From Candidatus Rhodoblastus alkanivorans (GTDB lineage: Bacteria; Pseudomonadota; Alphaproteobacteria; Rhizobiales; Beijerinckiaceae), in the NCBI RefSeq assembly GCF_022760755.1, contig NZ_JAIVFP010000001.1, positions 3,452,001-3,516,000 on the forward strand: a stretch of DNA of 64,000 bases, read 5' to 3'. Positions 43,160 through 53,611 of this stretch are shown piece by piece (position 1 is the first letter of the stretch; every line of letters starts with the position of its first letter). Position numbers and translations under genes: made by a program. Under the pieces are notes generated by a model, which was given only the letters and a program-made list of their open reading frames with translations, had not been told where the DNA came from and ran no database searches.

Positions 43160-43738
43160 CTAGGACAGCGCAAAGTCTTTGGCCATGAGCAGAATGACGC
43201 GGGCCGCGCGCCGCAATTGCGCGCCCCGCCAGTCGGGAAGGTGGACGAAACAGGCCCGCCGGTCCATCAGCAGCGAAAGATAAAGGCTCTCGTTGCACAG
43301 ATAATCGCCGGCGTCGCGCGAGGGCGAGGCCGGCAGGCCATGCCGGCGCGCGATCGCCGCGAGGCGCGGGACGGAGCCGCCGGCGCGCAAGACGTCCGGC
43401 CCGCCATGGACGATGAAGCGGCAATAGGCCCGCTGGCGGGCGGCGTCGCTTTTCAGAGTCGAGACGCGATTGCGGGCGAGCGTCTCGATCGTCAGCCGCC
43501 GCCGGCGCCCCGCCACGCCGAGCAACAGCACCGCGTCCGGGCTTTTTTCCGCGAACAGCCGCGACAAAGTGGGCGACAAGGCGAAATATTCGACCGGCAG
43601 GACGGCGGTGTGAAGATCGATGCCGGCGAGGGCGAAAGAGCGTTCTTGCCTTTCGAGCATCCGCACGACGAATTCGGCCGGATTGCGCCTGTGGCCCGCA
43701 AAGGCGCCGAAGCCCGCGACGAGCAGCGACCTCGTCAT
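43160..43738 (-). CDS. Pyroglutamyl-peptidase I-like (C15) protein
   Basis: A 192-residue cytoplasmic cysteine peptidase-like protein. N-terminal VAGFGAFAGHRRNPAEFVVR matches the family GFxPFxxxxxNPS, here with AE instead of S. The presumed triad is present: Glu in RLTIETLARN, Cys in GDYLCNESLYLSLL and His in ACFVHLPDW. Classical Pcp is about 215 residues and removes N-terminal pyroglutamate. This one is shorter and divergent, so the exact activity is uncertain. Three bases separate it from meaB upstream, and the TerC-like gene starts 18 bp after it: an operon. Confidence 0.8.
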   Translation of the reverse strand: MTRSLLVAGFGAFAGHRRNPAEFVVRMLERQERSFALAGIDLHTAVLPVEYFALSPTLSRLFAEKSPDAVLLLGVAGRRRRLTIETLARNRVSTLKSDAARQRAYCRFIVHGGPDVLRAGGSVPRLAAIARRHGLPASPSRDAGDYLCNESLYLSLLMDRRACFVHLPDWRGAQLRRAARVILLMAKDFALS

Positions 43739-43741
43739 GCG

Positions 43742-44740
43742 CTAAAGACCCAGGACGGCCGCGATCTTCTCGACCGCGAGCGTCGGCGACAGCGCGCCCT
43801 CGGCGACCCGGCGCTCCAGGTCGGGCAGCAGCGCCCGCACTTGGGCGTCGGAGCGCAGACGCGAGAACATCAGCTCCTCCAGCATCGTCCACATCCATCT
43901 GACCTGCTGGTCACGGCGCTTTTGCGCCAGTTCCCCGGTGGCCTCGAATCTGTGGCGATGCTCGACCACCTTGGCCCACATCTCGTCGAGCCCGATATTG
44001 TCGAGCCCCGAGACCAGCACCACCGGCGGCGACCAGTTCTGCGACGCCGGCTGCATGATATGGAGCGCGGCGCGATATTCGCCCGCCGCCCGCACCGCGC
44101 GGGCGCGGCCCTCGCCTTCGGACTTGTTGACCGCGATCATGTCGGCAAGTTCGAGCACGCCCTTCTTGATGCCCTGCAATTCGTCACCCGCCCCCGGCAG
44201 CATCAGCACCAGGAAGAAATCGGTCATTTCCGCGACCGTGGTTTCGGACTGGCCGACGCCGACGGTCTCGACCAGGATCACGTCGAAGCCCGCCGCCTCG
44301 CACAGCAGCATGGTCTCGCGGGTCTTCGCCGCCACCCCGCCGAGCGTTCCGGAAGACGGCGACGGCCGGATGAAGGCGTTGCGCTCGACCGCGAGCCGCG
44401 CCATGCGGGTCTTGTCGCCCAGAATCGAGCCGCCGGTGCGCGCCGAGGAGGGATCGACCGCCAAAACCGCGACCCTGTGGCCGGCGGCGATGAGATTGGA
44501 GCCCAGAGTATCAATGGTGGTGGATTTGCCGACGCCCGGAACGCCGGTGATCCCGACGCGCATCGCGCGTCCCGTATGCGGCAGCACGAGCTGGACCAGC
44601 TCGCGCGCCTGACGCTGGTGCTCGACTTTTCGGCTCTCGACCAAAGTGATGGCGCGGGCGAGCGCGGCGCGGTCGCCCGCGCGCAGACGCTCGGCGAGGG
44701 TCGGAACATCGAGGACACGGGGATTCGTCGGCGAAGTCAT
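43742..44740 (-). CDS. meaB: Methylmalonyl-CoA mutase-associated GTPase MeaB
   Basis: A 332-residue G3E GTPase that chaperones the cobalamin enzyme methylmalonyl-CoA mutase. The P-loop is GITGVPGVGKSTTIDTL, the metal/switch region VAVLAVDPSSARTGGSILGD, then DVILVETVGVGQSETTVAEM and the base-recognition AVNKSEGEG. Length and the C-terminal dimerisation helices match MeaB. The mutase is not in the window. MeaB also serves the ethylmalonyl-CoA pathway, which suits a methylotroph-like host. It is the first gene of a likely four-gene operon. Confidence 0.95.
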   Translation of the reverse strand: MTSPTNPRVLDVPTLAERLRAGDRAALARAITLVESRKVEHQRQARELVQLVLPHTGRAMRVGITGVPGVGKSTTIDTLGSNLIAAGHRVAVLAVDPSSARTGGSILGDKTRMARLAVERNAFIRPSPSSGTLGGVAAKTRETMLLCEAAGFDVILVETVGVGQSETTVAEMTDFFLVLMLPGAGDELQGIKKGVLELADMIAVNKSEGEGRARAVRAAGEYRAALHIMQPASQNWSPPVVLVSGLDNIGLDEMWAKVVEHRHRFEATGELAQKRRDQQVRWMWTMLEELMFSRLRSDAQVRALLPDLERRVAEGALSPTLAVEKIAAVLGL

Positions 44741-45009
44741 GGCACGCTTATAGGCGGGCGGCGTCCCCGGCGGAAGTCGTGGATCGCCGTCAGCGTCTCC
44801 CTTTCAATTTTGGGCTTCGAGCCCGAGCGGTGGCGGCGCGGCGTCGTGAGCGGCGGCAAGATCACGCGCGGCCGCCATTCAGGCAACGCGGCGATCGGCT
44901 CGTCATGAAACGCCAAAGGGACGGATGAGGTCCTGGCTGCGCTCTGGACGGCGCAAAGCCCGTCGGCGCGCCACGCGGATTTCATCCGGCGCCACAGTTT
45001 CGGCCGCGT

Positions 45010-45735
45010 TTACGTCAAGGCCTCGCGGAGCTTCGAGTCGTAGGCCTCGGCCAGGCGGACGAGCGACTCGCTGCATCGCATCTTCGTGGACGAGCCGTGC
45101 ATGAGCGCGAGCGTCTGCGGCCTGAGCGTTGCGAGACGGCGGATCGTTGCGCCTGTATTGGGCGTAAGGGCCGTGGCCCCGAAAAGACTTTCCGCCGCGA
45201 GCGCTGGCCCGACAATATCATCATCGGTGAGCGCCGGCCCGTCGCCCGTATGTGTGAACAGATCGCCACAGAAAAGCGTCCCGGTGGTTTCCTCGAAGAG
45301 AACGCGAGCCTCCCAATTGTGCGGAATATGCGGCGTATCGATGTGCCGCACGCGTCTGCCCCCCAGATCGATGATTTCACCATCGCCCAATCGGCGCGGT
45401 TGCCGATCCGCCAGATCGTCAAGCGAAACCATGCAACCGAGAGCGCCGTGCGCGACTTCGGCGCGCGGGGCCGCGGCAAGGAAATTGTTCATTGCGCCGC
45501 ATTCATCGGACTCGACATGGCCAAACGTGATCCATCTCAGCCGATCGAGCGCCACGATGCGGCTGATCGCCTGCGAGACAAGAGGGAACAGCCGTCGCGG
45601 ACCGGTGTGGAAGAGGAGCGGCTGATCCGCCTCTATGAGGAACTGGTTGAAGGAGAGGCCTTCAGGGCCTGCTTCCGCGATAAAGGTCGAAATGCGGTAG
45701 ACGCCGGCGGCGATTTCATCTGTCCGCGTTTCCAT
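45010..45735 (-). CDS. MBL-fold diiron (flavodiiron-like, ODP-type) protein
   Basis: A 241-residue single-domain metallo-beta-lactamase-fold protein. The metal site HVESDECGAMNNFLAA has the HxExD pattern of flavodiiron proteins rather than the hydrolytic HxHxDH. The next ligands fit too: VAHGALGCMVS, LFCGDLFTHTGD and a late MHGSS. The flavodoxin and rubredoxin domains of full flavodiiron proteins are absent, as in stand-alone ODP proteins that bind O2 at a diiron centre. I chose ATG 45735 (METRTDEIAAGVYRIST). Genes around it give no clear partner. Confidence 0.8.
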   Translation of the reverse strand: METRTDEIAAGVYRISTFIAEAGPEGLSFNQFLIEADQPLLFHTGPRRLFPLVSQAISRIVALDRLRWITFGHVESDECGAMNNFLAAAPRAEVAHGALGCMVSLDDLADRQPRRLGDGEIIDLGGRRVRHIDTPHIPHNWEARVLFEETTGTLFCGDLFTHTGDGPALTDDDIVGPALAAESLFGATALTPNTGATIRRLATLRPQTLALMHGSSTKMRCSESLVRLAEAYDSKLREALT

Positions 45736-45886
45736 TGAAGCGCCCCCGGAAGCGGTTTTGGGTTGCCGGTCTTTGGAGCCGAAACGCGCGGCGCCGGCCG
45801 CTGTTCCATATTTGACCGGGCTTTGGGCCGACGACTGCAATCCGGCCGAAACCGGAATGCAATCGGAGACAGACCGGATCGCGCTG

Positions 45887-46540
45887 TCAGGGCATTCCCG
45901 GCTGCGGGATGAGCGGCGGGCCGAAGCCGCCGTGCTGCTGCACCGCATCGACCTCGACGCCGACCGTCAGATTGTTGGTGACGGCATAATTGACGCCCGC
46001 CCCGACCATGGTGATCGAACTCGTCGGCTGCGAGCCGATGGCCATGTCGTCGAGCGCGGCAAAACCCAACGGCGCGCCGTTCAGCGCGCTGGTCGGACGG
46101 GCGAGGCCGGCGCCGAAAGTCACATAAGGCATCAGCCGGCCCATGTCATAGCCGACCTTGACCTGGGCGAGACCGAAATCATAGCCGCGCGGGCCGTAAT
46201 CATAAAGCCCCGGCGCATAGCCCGCGGTCCCCTGCGCGCCGATGACGATGCGGTTGTCGAACTCCTTGTAATAGCCGAGATAAGCGTCGCCGCCAAAGCC
46301 GCCGCGCCCGCCATGGCCCGAACCCACGGCGCCGAACATGTCCGCGCCCACCGTCAGCCCCGACCACGGATTGGAAGGCGCCGGCGCGTCCCACGACGGC
46401 GCTTTCGACGCCCGCAGCGGCGGCGGCGAATCGAGGGTCCAGTCCCCGTCGCCGCCGGCGAAGAAAGGCAGGCCGTCGGCCTTGGCCGAAGGGGCAAGCG
46501 CAAGGCAAAACAGGGCGGAAATGCAGGCGGCGCGGATCAT
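45887..46540 (-). CDS. Outer-membrane beta-barrel protein
   Basis: A 217-residue protein with a signal peptide (MIRAACISALFCLALAPSAKA) and a Gly/Tyr-rich body ending in aromatic-alternating strands (GAQGTAGYAPGLYDYGPRGY, FGLAQVKVGYDMGRLMPYVT, GAGVNYAVTNNLTVGVEVDA). This resembles the Omp31/opacity family of small porin-like barrels common in Rhizobiales. The N-terminal mature part is Pro/Trp-rich. ATG 46540 is preceded by AAAGAGG and begins the signal peptide. The last residues GMP lack the usual C-terminal Phe, so the final strand may be unusual. Confidence 0.78.
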   Translation of the reverse strand: MIRAACISALFCLALAPSAKADGLPFFAGGDGDWTLDSPPPLRASKAPSWDAPAPSNPWSGLTVGADMFGAVGSGHGGRGGFGGDAYLGYYKEFDNRIVIGAQGTAGYAPGLYDYGPRGYDFGLAQVKVGYDMGRLMPYVTFGAGLARPTSALNGAPLGFAALDDMAIGSQPTSSITMVGAGVNYAVTNNLTVGVEVDAVQQHGGFGPPLIPQPGMP

Positions 46541-46774
46541 GCGGACCTCTTTCGTCGGCGCGAGTTTAATCGCAGCCAAGTTGGGCTGCAAAGTGGCGGA
46601 CTCCGATCGAACGGCAAAGGCTGGAATTCAGCTTACGGCGGGAAGCGGAAGGCCGCGAGCGGCGCCAACAAGGGCAGGATCGCGCCATGGGATTAAACCG
46701 CTCTCGCGGTGGGGGCGGCGAGCGGCGGCGGGAATTTTGAGCACTTTTCAGACAGGGAGCGTCTAAAAGTCTCA

Positions 46775-47950
46775 TCAATTCCGCCCCACGTTAAAATCTC
46801 TTTCTCGGCAACTCCTGACTAGAGCCGCGGGGCCTGGCGAATTTTCACGCCGAAAAATTCGCTCGCGCAACCGAAGTGCGGGATGCTCCACAATATGCCA
46901 CGACGCCACCGCCAAGAGGAGCGTTATCGGCGCGGCGATGACGAACAAGGCCAATGGGCTGACGCCGTCCATTTTCGCCACGATGAACTGTTGCACCGGA
47001 AAAGCATAAATATAAACTCCATAAGAATAATCACCAACACGTTTATACATGCCTAATATATCGCTCCTTGAAAAGGCTAAATACATAACTATATAAGGTA
47101 GTGCAATGTAAAATACAGCCGTTTTATAAGAATTAACTGAAAATATATATAGCATAATGACCATCACTATTGCCATACCCCTGCTATAAATGATCCGGTC
47201 GCGCCATAGCCATAAACTCGCTCCCGAGAAGAAGAAGATAAAATTGCGCGCGGTGGAAAAAACCGGGGCGCCGCGAAACAAATTTCCTCCTTGAGCATTC
47301 CAGCTAAAATGGAAAACCAGCACAAGAGCGGCGTAAGAAACAATGCCTGCCAACAGGACACCGAGCGCCGTCCATCGTTTCAGCAAACCGAGTCCGCCGA
47401 TGACGGGCAGGATCAGATAAAATCCGAATTCAATCGGCAGCGTCCACAAGCTGCCGTTGACGATCTTCGCCTCGGGATTCGCAAGAAAAACGCCTGGCAA
47501 ATCCTGCCTGATGGCAAAAACATTCACTCCCTCCAAATAGCGCCACGTTTCATGGCTGAGCAAATAATAGGACAGAGGCTTTTGCGTAACGATCGGGCCA
47601 ATGACGAATGCTGAGAAAATCAAGGCAAAGGCTAGCCCCGGAACGATCCGCAACAGTCTCGAAAGCAGATAGGACATCAAATCGTGTTGTAGTACAGATT
47701 TCGTTACCAGGAAACCGCTGATGACGAAAAAAATAGCAACACCGTATCCGCCTCCCGTGTCATATCCACCAAGATAATAATAGAATGGATCAAAATTATT
47801 CATGCCCGCCAAAGGATAGCAGTGGCTAAGCAGCACAAAACTCGCGGCGACGACACGAATAAAATTAAAATTATTATCTTTTCCAGTGAATACATCATTG
47901 AATGTGAGTCGATCAGATTTGCTGCTTTTACACAGGTTGTCGCTGAGCAT
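46775..47950 (-). CDS. Acyltransferase family 3 (OafA/YrhL-like)
   Basis: A 391-residue protein with about ten membrane helices of the Acyltransferase_3 family, which moves acetyl or other acyl groups to surface polysaccharides. The helix-1 motif FNFIRVVAASFVLLSHCYPL carries the conserved R...H, and GVAIFFVISGFLVTKSV and SLWTLPIEFGFYLILPVIGG are diagnostic. ATG 47950 has GAGGTATTAG ahead. The gene is strikingly AT-rich compared with both neighbours, which suggests recent transfer. It is isolated from other glycan genes here. Confidence 0.88.
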   Translation of the reverse strand: MLSDNLCKSSKSDRLTFNDVFTGKDNNFNFIRVVAASFVLLSHCYPLAGMNNFDPFYYYLGGYDTGGGYGVAIFFVISGFLVTKSVLQHDLMSYLLSRLLRIVPGLAFALIFSAFVIGPIVTQKPLSYYLLSHETWRYLEGVNVFAIRQDLPGVFLANPEAKIVNGSLWTLPIEFGFYLILPVIGGLGLLKRWTALGVLLAGIVSYAALVLVFHFSWNAQGGNLFRGAPVFSTARNFIFFFSGASLWLWRDRIIYSRGMAIVMVIMLYIFSVNSYKTAVFYIALPYIVMYLAFSRSDILGMYKRVGDYSYGVYIYAFPVQQFIVAKMDGVSPLALFVIAAPITLLLAVASWHIVEHPALRLRERIFRRENSPGPAALVRSCRERDFNVGRN

Positions 47951-48189
47951 CTAATACCTCTACGGCTACGCTTAAGATTGGACGCCGCAACCTTACGTCA
48001 TAACGCGATCAAGAAATGGAACGCGCGCAGAGGCCGATGTCAATGTCTTATTCTGCTTGCAAAAATGCTCCCTTGAATCGGGGATCGGCGTCCAAGCATT
48101 TTACGTGCCGATTGACACTGGTCGCCGGATCGAGCAGCAAGGTCGACTTCGAGCCGAAATACGAAATTCAGGTCGAAGCTCTGCTAAAC

Positions 48190-49431
<1,242 letters not shown>

Positions 49432-49577
49432 TTAAGCTTAATGGGGTAAAAGGCGCGTTTAGGGAGCGGACAGGCGATTGTCCCTTTTCCGAACGGAACG
49501 CTTAACAGATCGTTCGACTGACCCTTGGGTCGCGGCAAAAAATTAACATGTCGCGAAGGCGGGGCGCGCCGGTCGGA

Positions 49578-50198
49578 TCATTGCTCGCACAAGCCCAGGG
49601 CCTTGCGCACCGGCGCGAAGGAGCGGCGATGGGCGCCGCACGGACCCAGACTTTTCAGCGCCGCCTTGTGCATGGGCGTCGGATAGCCTGCATGGGCGGC
49701 GAAACCATAGCCGCGGTGGAACGTATCGAGCCGCGCCATCAGCCGGTCGCGGGTCACCTTGGCGACGATCGAGGCGGCGGCGATGGAAAGGCTGATGGCG
49801 TCGCCCGCGATCACGGCGCGGCCGGGACAGGGCAGATCGGGCAGATCGCGCCCGTCCACCAGAGCGAAACGCGGCGCCAGGATGAGCCCGCGCGCGGCGC
49901 GGCTCATACAGGTCAATGTCGCGCCCCTTATGTTCAGCGCGTCGATTTCCGCCGCCGGCCCCAATGCGACGGAGATCGCGAGCGCGCGCGCGCAAATCTC
50001 TTCATAGAGCGCCTCGCGCCGGCGCGCGGTCAGCTGTTTGGAATCGTCAATGCCGGCGGGCGGGTCATTCGGGTCGAGAATGACCGCCGCCACGCAGACC
50101 GGCCCGGCGAGCGGGCCGCGCCCGACCTCGTCTATGCCCGCCACCGGACCGAGGCCCTGCGCGATCAGTTCGGCTTCGAGATCGAAATGCGCGGCCAT
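49578..50198 (-). CDS. rnhB: Ribonuclease HII
   Basis: A 206-residue enzyme that removes ribonucleotides and RNA primers from RNA-DNA hybrids. The N-terminal [20 protein letters not shown] carries the DEXGRG active site. Later blocks are [19 protein letters not shown], the third acidic residue in [20 protein letters not shown], and the end [16 protein letters not shown] 50198 overlaps the stop of the uracil-DNA glycosylase gene as TGATG, so the two are coupled. ccrM follows 185 bp further on the same strand. Confidence 0.95.
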   Translation of the reverse strand: MAAHFDLEAELIAQGLGPVAGIDEVGRGPLAGPVCVAAVILDPNDPPAGIDDSKQLTARRREALYEEICARALAISVALGPAAEIDALNIRGATLTCMSRAARGLILAPRFALVDGRDLPDLPCPGRAVIAGDAISLSIAAASIVAKVTRDRLMARLDTFHRGYGFAAHAGYPTPMHKAALKSLGPCGAHRRSFAPVRKALGLCEQ

Positions 50199-51034
50199 CA
50201 GGCGGCGCCGGCGCGATCGAGCGCGTGTTTCAAGGCGCGCAGGTCGCGCCAGGCCTGGGCTTTTTTCAACGGCGCGCGCAGAAGATAGGCCGGATGCAGC
50301 ATGGGCAGGGCGCGGATCGTCCTGTCGCCGCAGCGATAATCGCGCCAGTGGCCGCGCAGACGCATGATGCCTTCCTTCTCGTTCAGCAGGGTCTGCGCCG
50401 CCGAGGCCCCGAGCAGAACCAGATAATCCGGCGCGACCAGCTCGATCTGGCGGCGCACGAAAGGCAGGCACAAAGCCAGTTCCTGCGGCGTCGGCGTGCG
50501 ATTGCCGGGCGGGCGCCAAGGCACGACATTGGCGATATAGACTTTCGAGCGGTCGAGGCCGATCGCCGCCAGCATCTTGTCGAGCAATTGCCCGGCGCGG
50601 CCGACGAAAGGCTTGCCGATGCGGTCCTCGTCGGCCCCCGGGCCTTCGCCCACGATCATGATTTTCGCATCCGGCGCGCCATCGGCGAAAACGAGCTGGG
50701 TCGCGGAATTCTTCAGGGCGCAGCCATCGAAACTCGCCAGTTTTTCGCGCAATTCGTCGAGGGTTTGCGCGCTCGCGGCCTGTTCGCGCGCGCTCGCCGC
50801 GGCCGTTTCGTGTGACAGCGCCGCGGCCGGTTTGGGCGCGGGCGGCGGAGGCTGACGGAGCGCTCTGGGCGCGGGCGGCGGCGCGGGAGGGTCGGCCTGC
50901 GCCGGTTCGGGCTCGGCCTGCGCCTTTTTTTGCGCCGACCGCGCGAAACGATCGACCGGCGCATCCTCAAGGGCGCAATCGACCCCCATGGCGGCGTACC
51001 ACCGCAGGAGCGCGGCCAAAGTCTCCCGATCCAT
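50198..51034 (-). CDS. Uracil-DNA glycosylase, family 4 (Fe-S)
   Basis: A 278-residue DNA-repair enzyme. After an N-terminal helix ([20 protein letters not shown]) comes a Pro/Ala-rich linker (about 40-90, with [19 protein letters not shown]), then the glycosylase domain. [16 protein letters not shown] is the Fe-S entry, [20 protein letters not shown] the catalytic loop, and [12 protein letters not shown] the C-terminal His motif. The start could also be ATG 51052, six residues earlier. The long linker is the only oddity. It is coupled to rnhB by a one-base overlap. Confidence 0.9.
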   Translation of the reverse strand: MDRETLAALLRWYAAMGVDCALEDAPVDRFARSAQKKAQAEPEPAQADPPAPPPAPRALRQPPPPAPKPAAALSHETAAASAREQAASAQTLDELREKLASFDGCALKNSATQLVFADGAPDAKIMIVGEGPGADEDRIGKPFVGRAGQLLDKMLAAIGLDRSKVYIANVVPWRPPGNRTPTPQELALCLPFVRRQIELVAPDYLVLLGASAAQTLLNEKEGIMRLRGHWRDYRCGDRTIRALPMLHPAYLLRAPLKKAQAWRDLRALKHALDRAGAA

Positions 51035-51211
51035 GGCGCCGGCGTCGATCATAGCGGCTTTTAGCCAGCGCTCGTTGCTGGCGCAAGAGTTGCAATTCAA
51101 ACGAACGCGCCATTGATCCAATGCTTCGGTAGACAGCGCCGATGAGCGCGCTAAGAAGAGCATGAGAATTCTGCCGGAACGCCCCGTCCGGCGCCCTGTT
51201 CGGAGACGCAG

Positions 51212-52885
51212 ATGAGCGAAGTCGCATTGGAGCCTCGCGAGGCGATGGATTATGACGTTGTGATCGTCGGCGGCGGTCCTTCGGGCCTGGCGGCGGCGAT
51301 CCGGCTCAAGCAGATCAATCCGGACCTTGCCGTCGTCGTGGTGGAAAAGGGCTCGGAAGTCGGCGCCCATATCCTTTCCGGCGCCGTGATCGACCCGAAA
51401 GGCCTCGACCAGCTCCTGCCCGGCTGGCGCGACGACCCCGCCTGCCCGCTCAAGGTCCAGGTGACGGAAGACCGTTTCTACCTGCTCGGCCCCTCGGGCG
51501 GCGTCCGCCTTCCCAATTTCCTGATGCCGCCGCTGATGAACAATCACGGCAATTTCGCCGGCTCGCTCGGCAATGTCTGCCGCTTTCTCGCAACCAAAGC
51601 GGAAGAACTCGGCGTCGAAATCTATCCCGGCTTCGCCGCCAACGAGGTGCTTTACGGCGACAAGGGCGAAGTCGTCGGCATCGCCACCGGCGACATGGGC
51701 GTCGGGCGCGACGGCAAGCCGAAAGACAGTTTCACCCGCGGCATGGAGCTGCGGGGCAAATACACCCTCTTCGCCGAGGGCGCGCGCGGCTCGCTCTCCA
51801 AACTGCTGATCGCGAAATACGGGCTTGGCGCCGGCCGCGAGCCGCAAAAATTCGGCATCGGACTCAAGGAGTTGTGGCGCGTCGACCCGGCGAAACACAG
51901 GCCGGGCCTGGTGCAGCATTCCTTCGGCTGGCCGCTCGGCTCCGACACCGGCGGCGGCTCCTTTCTCTACCATATCGAGGACAATCAGGTCGTCGTCGGC
52001 TTCGTCATCCATCTCAATTACAAGAATCCGACCCTCTCGCCCTTCGACGAGTTCCAGCGCTTCAAGACCCATCCTTTGGTGCGCGAGACTTTCGAGGGCG
52101 GCAAGCGCCTCGCCTATGGCGCCCGCGCGCTTACCGAAGGCGGCTGGCAATCCGTGCCGAAACTCGTCTTCCCCGGCGGCGCGCTGATCGGCTGCGGCGC
52201 CGGCTTCATGAACGTCCCGCGCATAAAAGGCTCGCACAACGCCGTTCTGTCGGGGATGGAGGCGGCCGAGGCCGCGGCCAAGGCGATTCAAACCGGCCGC
52301 TCCCATGACGAACTGGCCGATTACGAAAACGGCTGGCGCGCCGGGCCGATCGGCGCCGACCTGAAAATGGTGCGCAACGTCAAGCCGCTATGGTCGAAGC
52401 TCGGCACTTATATCGGCATTTCGCTCGGCGGAATCGATATGTGGCTCAACAACATGTTCGGCCTGACCTTGTTCGGCACGCTCAAGCACGGCAAGCCGGA
52501 TTTTGCGACGTTAAAGCCGCTCGCCGCGGTCAAGCCGATCGTCTATCCCAAGCCCGACGGCGTCATCACCTTCGACAAGCTGTCGTCGGTCTTCCTCTCG
52601 AACACCAATCACGAGGAAGACCAGCCCTGCCATCTCAAACTGGCCGACCCCTCCATTCCGGTGGAGAAAAACCTGCCGGTCTATGGCGAACCGGCGCGGC
52701 TTTACTGCCCGGCCGGCGTCTATGAAGTGGTCTATGGCGACGAGGCGGCCAAAAAGGACCCGCGTTTCGTCATCAACGCCCAGAATTGCGTCCATTGCAA
52801 AACCTGCGACGTCAAGGACCCGGCCCAGAACATCACCTGGACCACGCCGGAAGGCGGCGGCGGCCCGAACTATCCCAATATGTGA
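51212..52885 (+). CDS. Electron transfer flavoprotein-ubiquinone oxidoreductase
   Basis: A 557-residue inner-membrane-associated FAD/4Fe-4S enzyme passing electrons from ETF to ubiquinone. FAD motif: [20 protein letters not shown] (residues 14-33). The ubiquinone-binding segment includes [20 protein letters not shown]. The C-terminal cluster ligands are in [20 protein letters not shown]. The length matches ETF-QO (about 550). It works with acyl-CoA and amine dehydrogenases; the etfAB genes are not in view. It is divergent from the UDG gene. Confidence 0.95.
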   Translation: MSEVALEPREAMDYDVVIVGGGPSGLAAAIRLKQINPDLAVVVVEKGSEVGAHILSGAVIDPKGLDQLLPGWRDDPACPLKVQVTEDRFYLLGPSGGVRLPNFLMPPLMNNHGNFAGSLGNVCRFLATKAEELGVEIYPGFAANEVLYGDKGEVVGIATGDMGVGRDGKPKDSFTRGMELRGKYTLFAEGARGSLSKLLIAKYGLGAGREPQKFGIGLKELWRVDPAKHRPGLVQHSFGWPLGSDTGGGSFLYHIEDNQVVVGFVIHLNYKNPTLSPFDEFQRFKTHPLVRETFEGGKRLAYGARALTEGGWQSVPKLVFPGGALIGCGAGFMNVPRIKGSHNAVLSGMEAAEAAAKAIQTGRSHDELADYENGWRAGPIGADLKMVRNVKPLWSKLGTYIGISLGGIDMWLNNMFGLTLFGTLKHGKPDFATLKPLAAVKPIVYPKPDGVITFDKLSSVFLSNTNHEEDQPCHLKLADPSIPVEKNLPVYGEPARLYCPAGVYEVVYGDEAAKKDPRFVINAQNCVHCKTCDVKDPAQNITWTTPEGGGGPNYPNM

Positions 52886-52980
52886 GGCGCCTCGGGGGAC
52901 GAAGAGCTTCGTTCGCGCGCGGCGGGCGCCGCCGCGCATATCGTTGAGCGCGAAAGGCTTTTACGAAGTCTCAAGCGGAA

Positions 52981-53592
52981 GTGGATAAGCTCGTCGCGAC
53001 AATGCGTCGCTCCATTCCGACCCGAGACGCGAACATGCTGAATAATCGAGAAAATCCGCTTTCTCCGACGCCCGCCGTCGTCGGCGCGGCGTTTTTGCTT
53101 CTCGGCGCCGGCCACGCGATGGCGGGCGGTTATGGGCACGGCTCCTCCCTGCCCTTCCTCGACCCTGTCGTCGAATGGATCGGCTTCGACGGTCTGAGCG
53201 GCGATCGCCGCAACCTGTTCGGCTATGCCGTGATCGGCTTCGCCCTTGCTTTCGGCTATTTCACCAATCTCGCGCTCAAGGAGCGCGGCCTCGGCGCGAT
53301 TGTGAACGGCGTCGTCGGGGTCGGCGGAATCGCTTTGGCGCTTCACCTGGTGCTGCCGCGCCTGTCGCTGCTGAATGACGCGTCCGACAAGATGCGCTTC
53401 AATCTGGCGATGATCGCCGCCGGGGCCGGCGCCGCTTTTGCGCTGGTGGTCGCGGCGGTCGCCAAGAGCATGGTCTCGCGCCTGCTCACGCGCGGCTTCA
53501 TCGTGATTGGCCGCCCTCCCCGCCCGGCGCCGATCCAGACTGAACCGAAGGTCGAGCCGCGCATCGCCGCCGCCCTTCGCAAGAAGGATTGA
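52981..53592 (+). CDS. Four-helix membrane hypothetical protein
   Basis: A 203-residue protein of unrecognised family. It has a hydrophobic N-terminal segment that may be a signal-anchor (PTPAVVGAAFLLLGAGHAMA, ending AMAGG) and then three more helices (LFGYAVIGFALAFGYFTNLA, AIVNGVVGVGGIALALHLVL and FNLAMIAAGAGAAFALVVAA). The C-terminus is a basic, Pro-rich cytoplasmic tail. GTG 52981 is used, but ATG 53002 or 53035 are equally possible because no strong ribosome site marks any of them. It lies 95 bp after the ETF-QO gene on the same strand. Confidence 0.65.
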   Translation: MDKLVATMRRSIPTRDANMLNNRENPLSPTPAVVGAAFLLLGAGHAMAGGYGHGSSLPFLDPVVEWIGFDGLSGDRRNLFGYAVIGFALAFGYFTNLALKERGLGAIVNGVVGVGGIALALHLVLPRLSLLNDASDKMRFNLAMIAAGAGAAFALVVAAVAKSMVSRLLTRGFIVIGRPPRPAPIQTEPKVEPRIAAALRKKD

Positions 53593-53611
53593 ACTTCGCA
53601 TTGGCCCGCAA

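Noticed and set aside
43118-44908. 596-residue plus-strand frame opposite meaB and the C15-like gene
   Set aside because: Antisense shadow of MeaB, whose G-motifs are intact on the other strand.
44741-45009. Possible small gene (82 codons, minus strand) upstream of meaB
   Set aside because: No recognisable similarity, composition like non-coding shadow frames, and no good ribosome site.
48066-48185. Text resembling NRGSASK also seen near 12440 on the minus strand
   Set aside because: Only about 7 residues match and no transposase family could be assigned; likely coincidence or very old debris.
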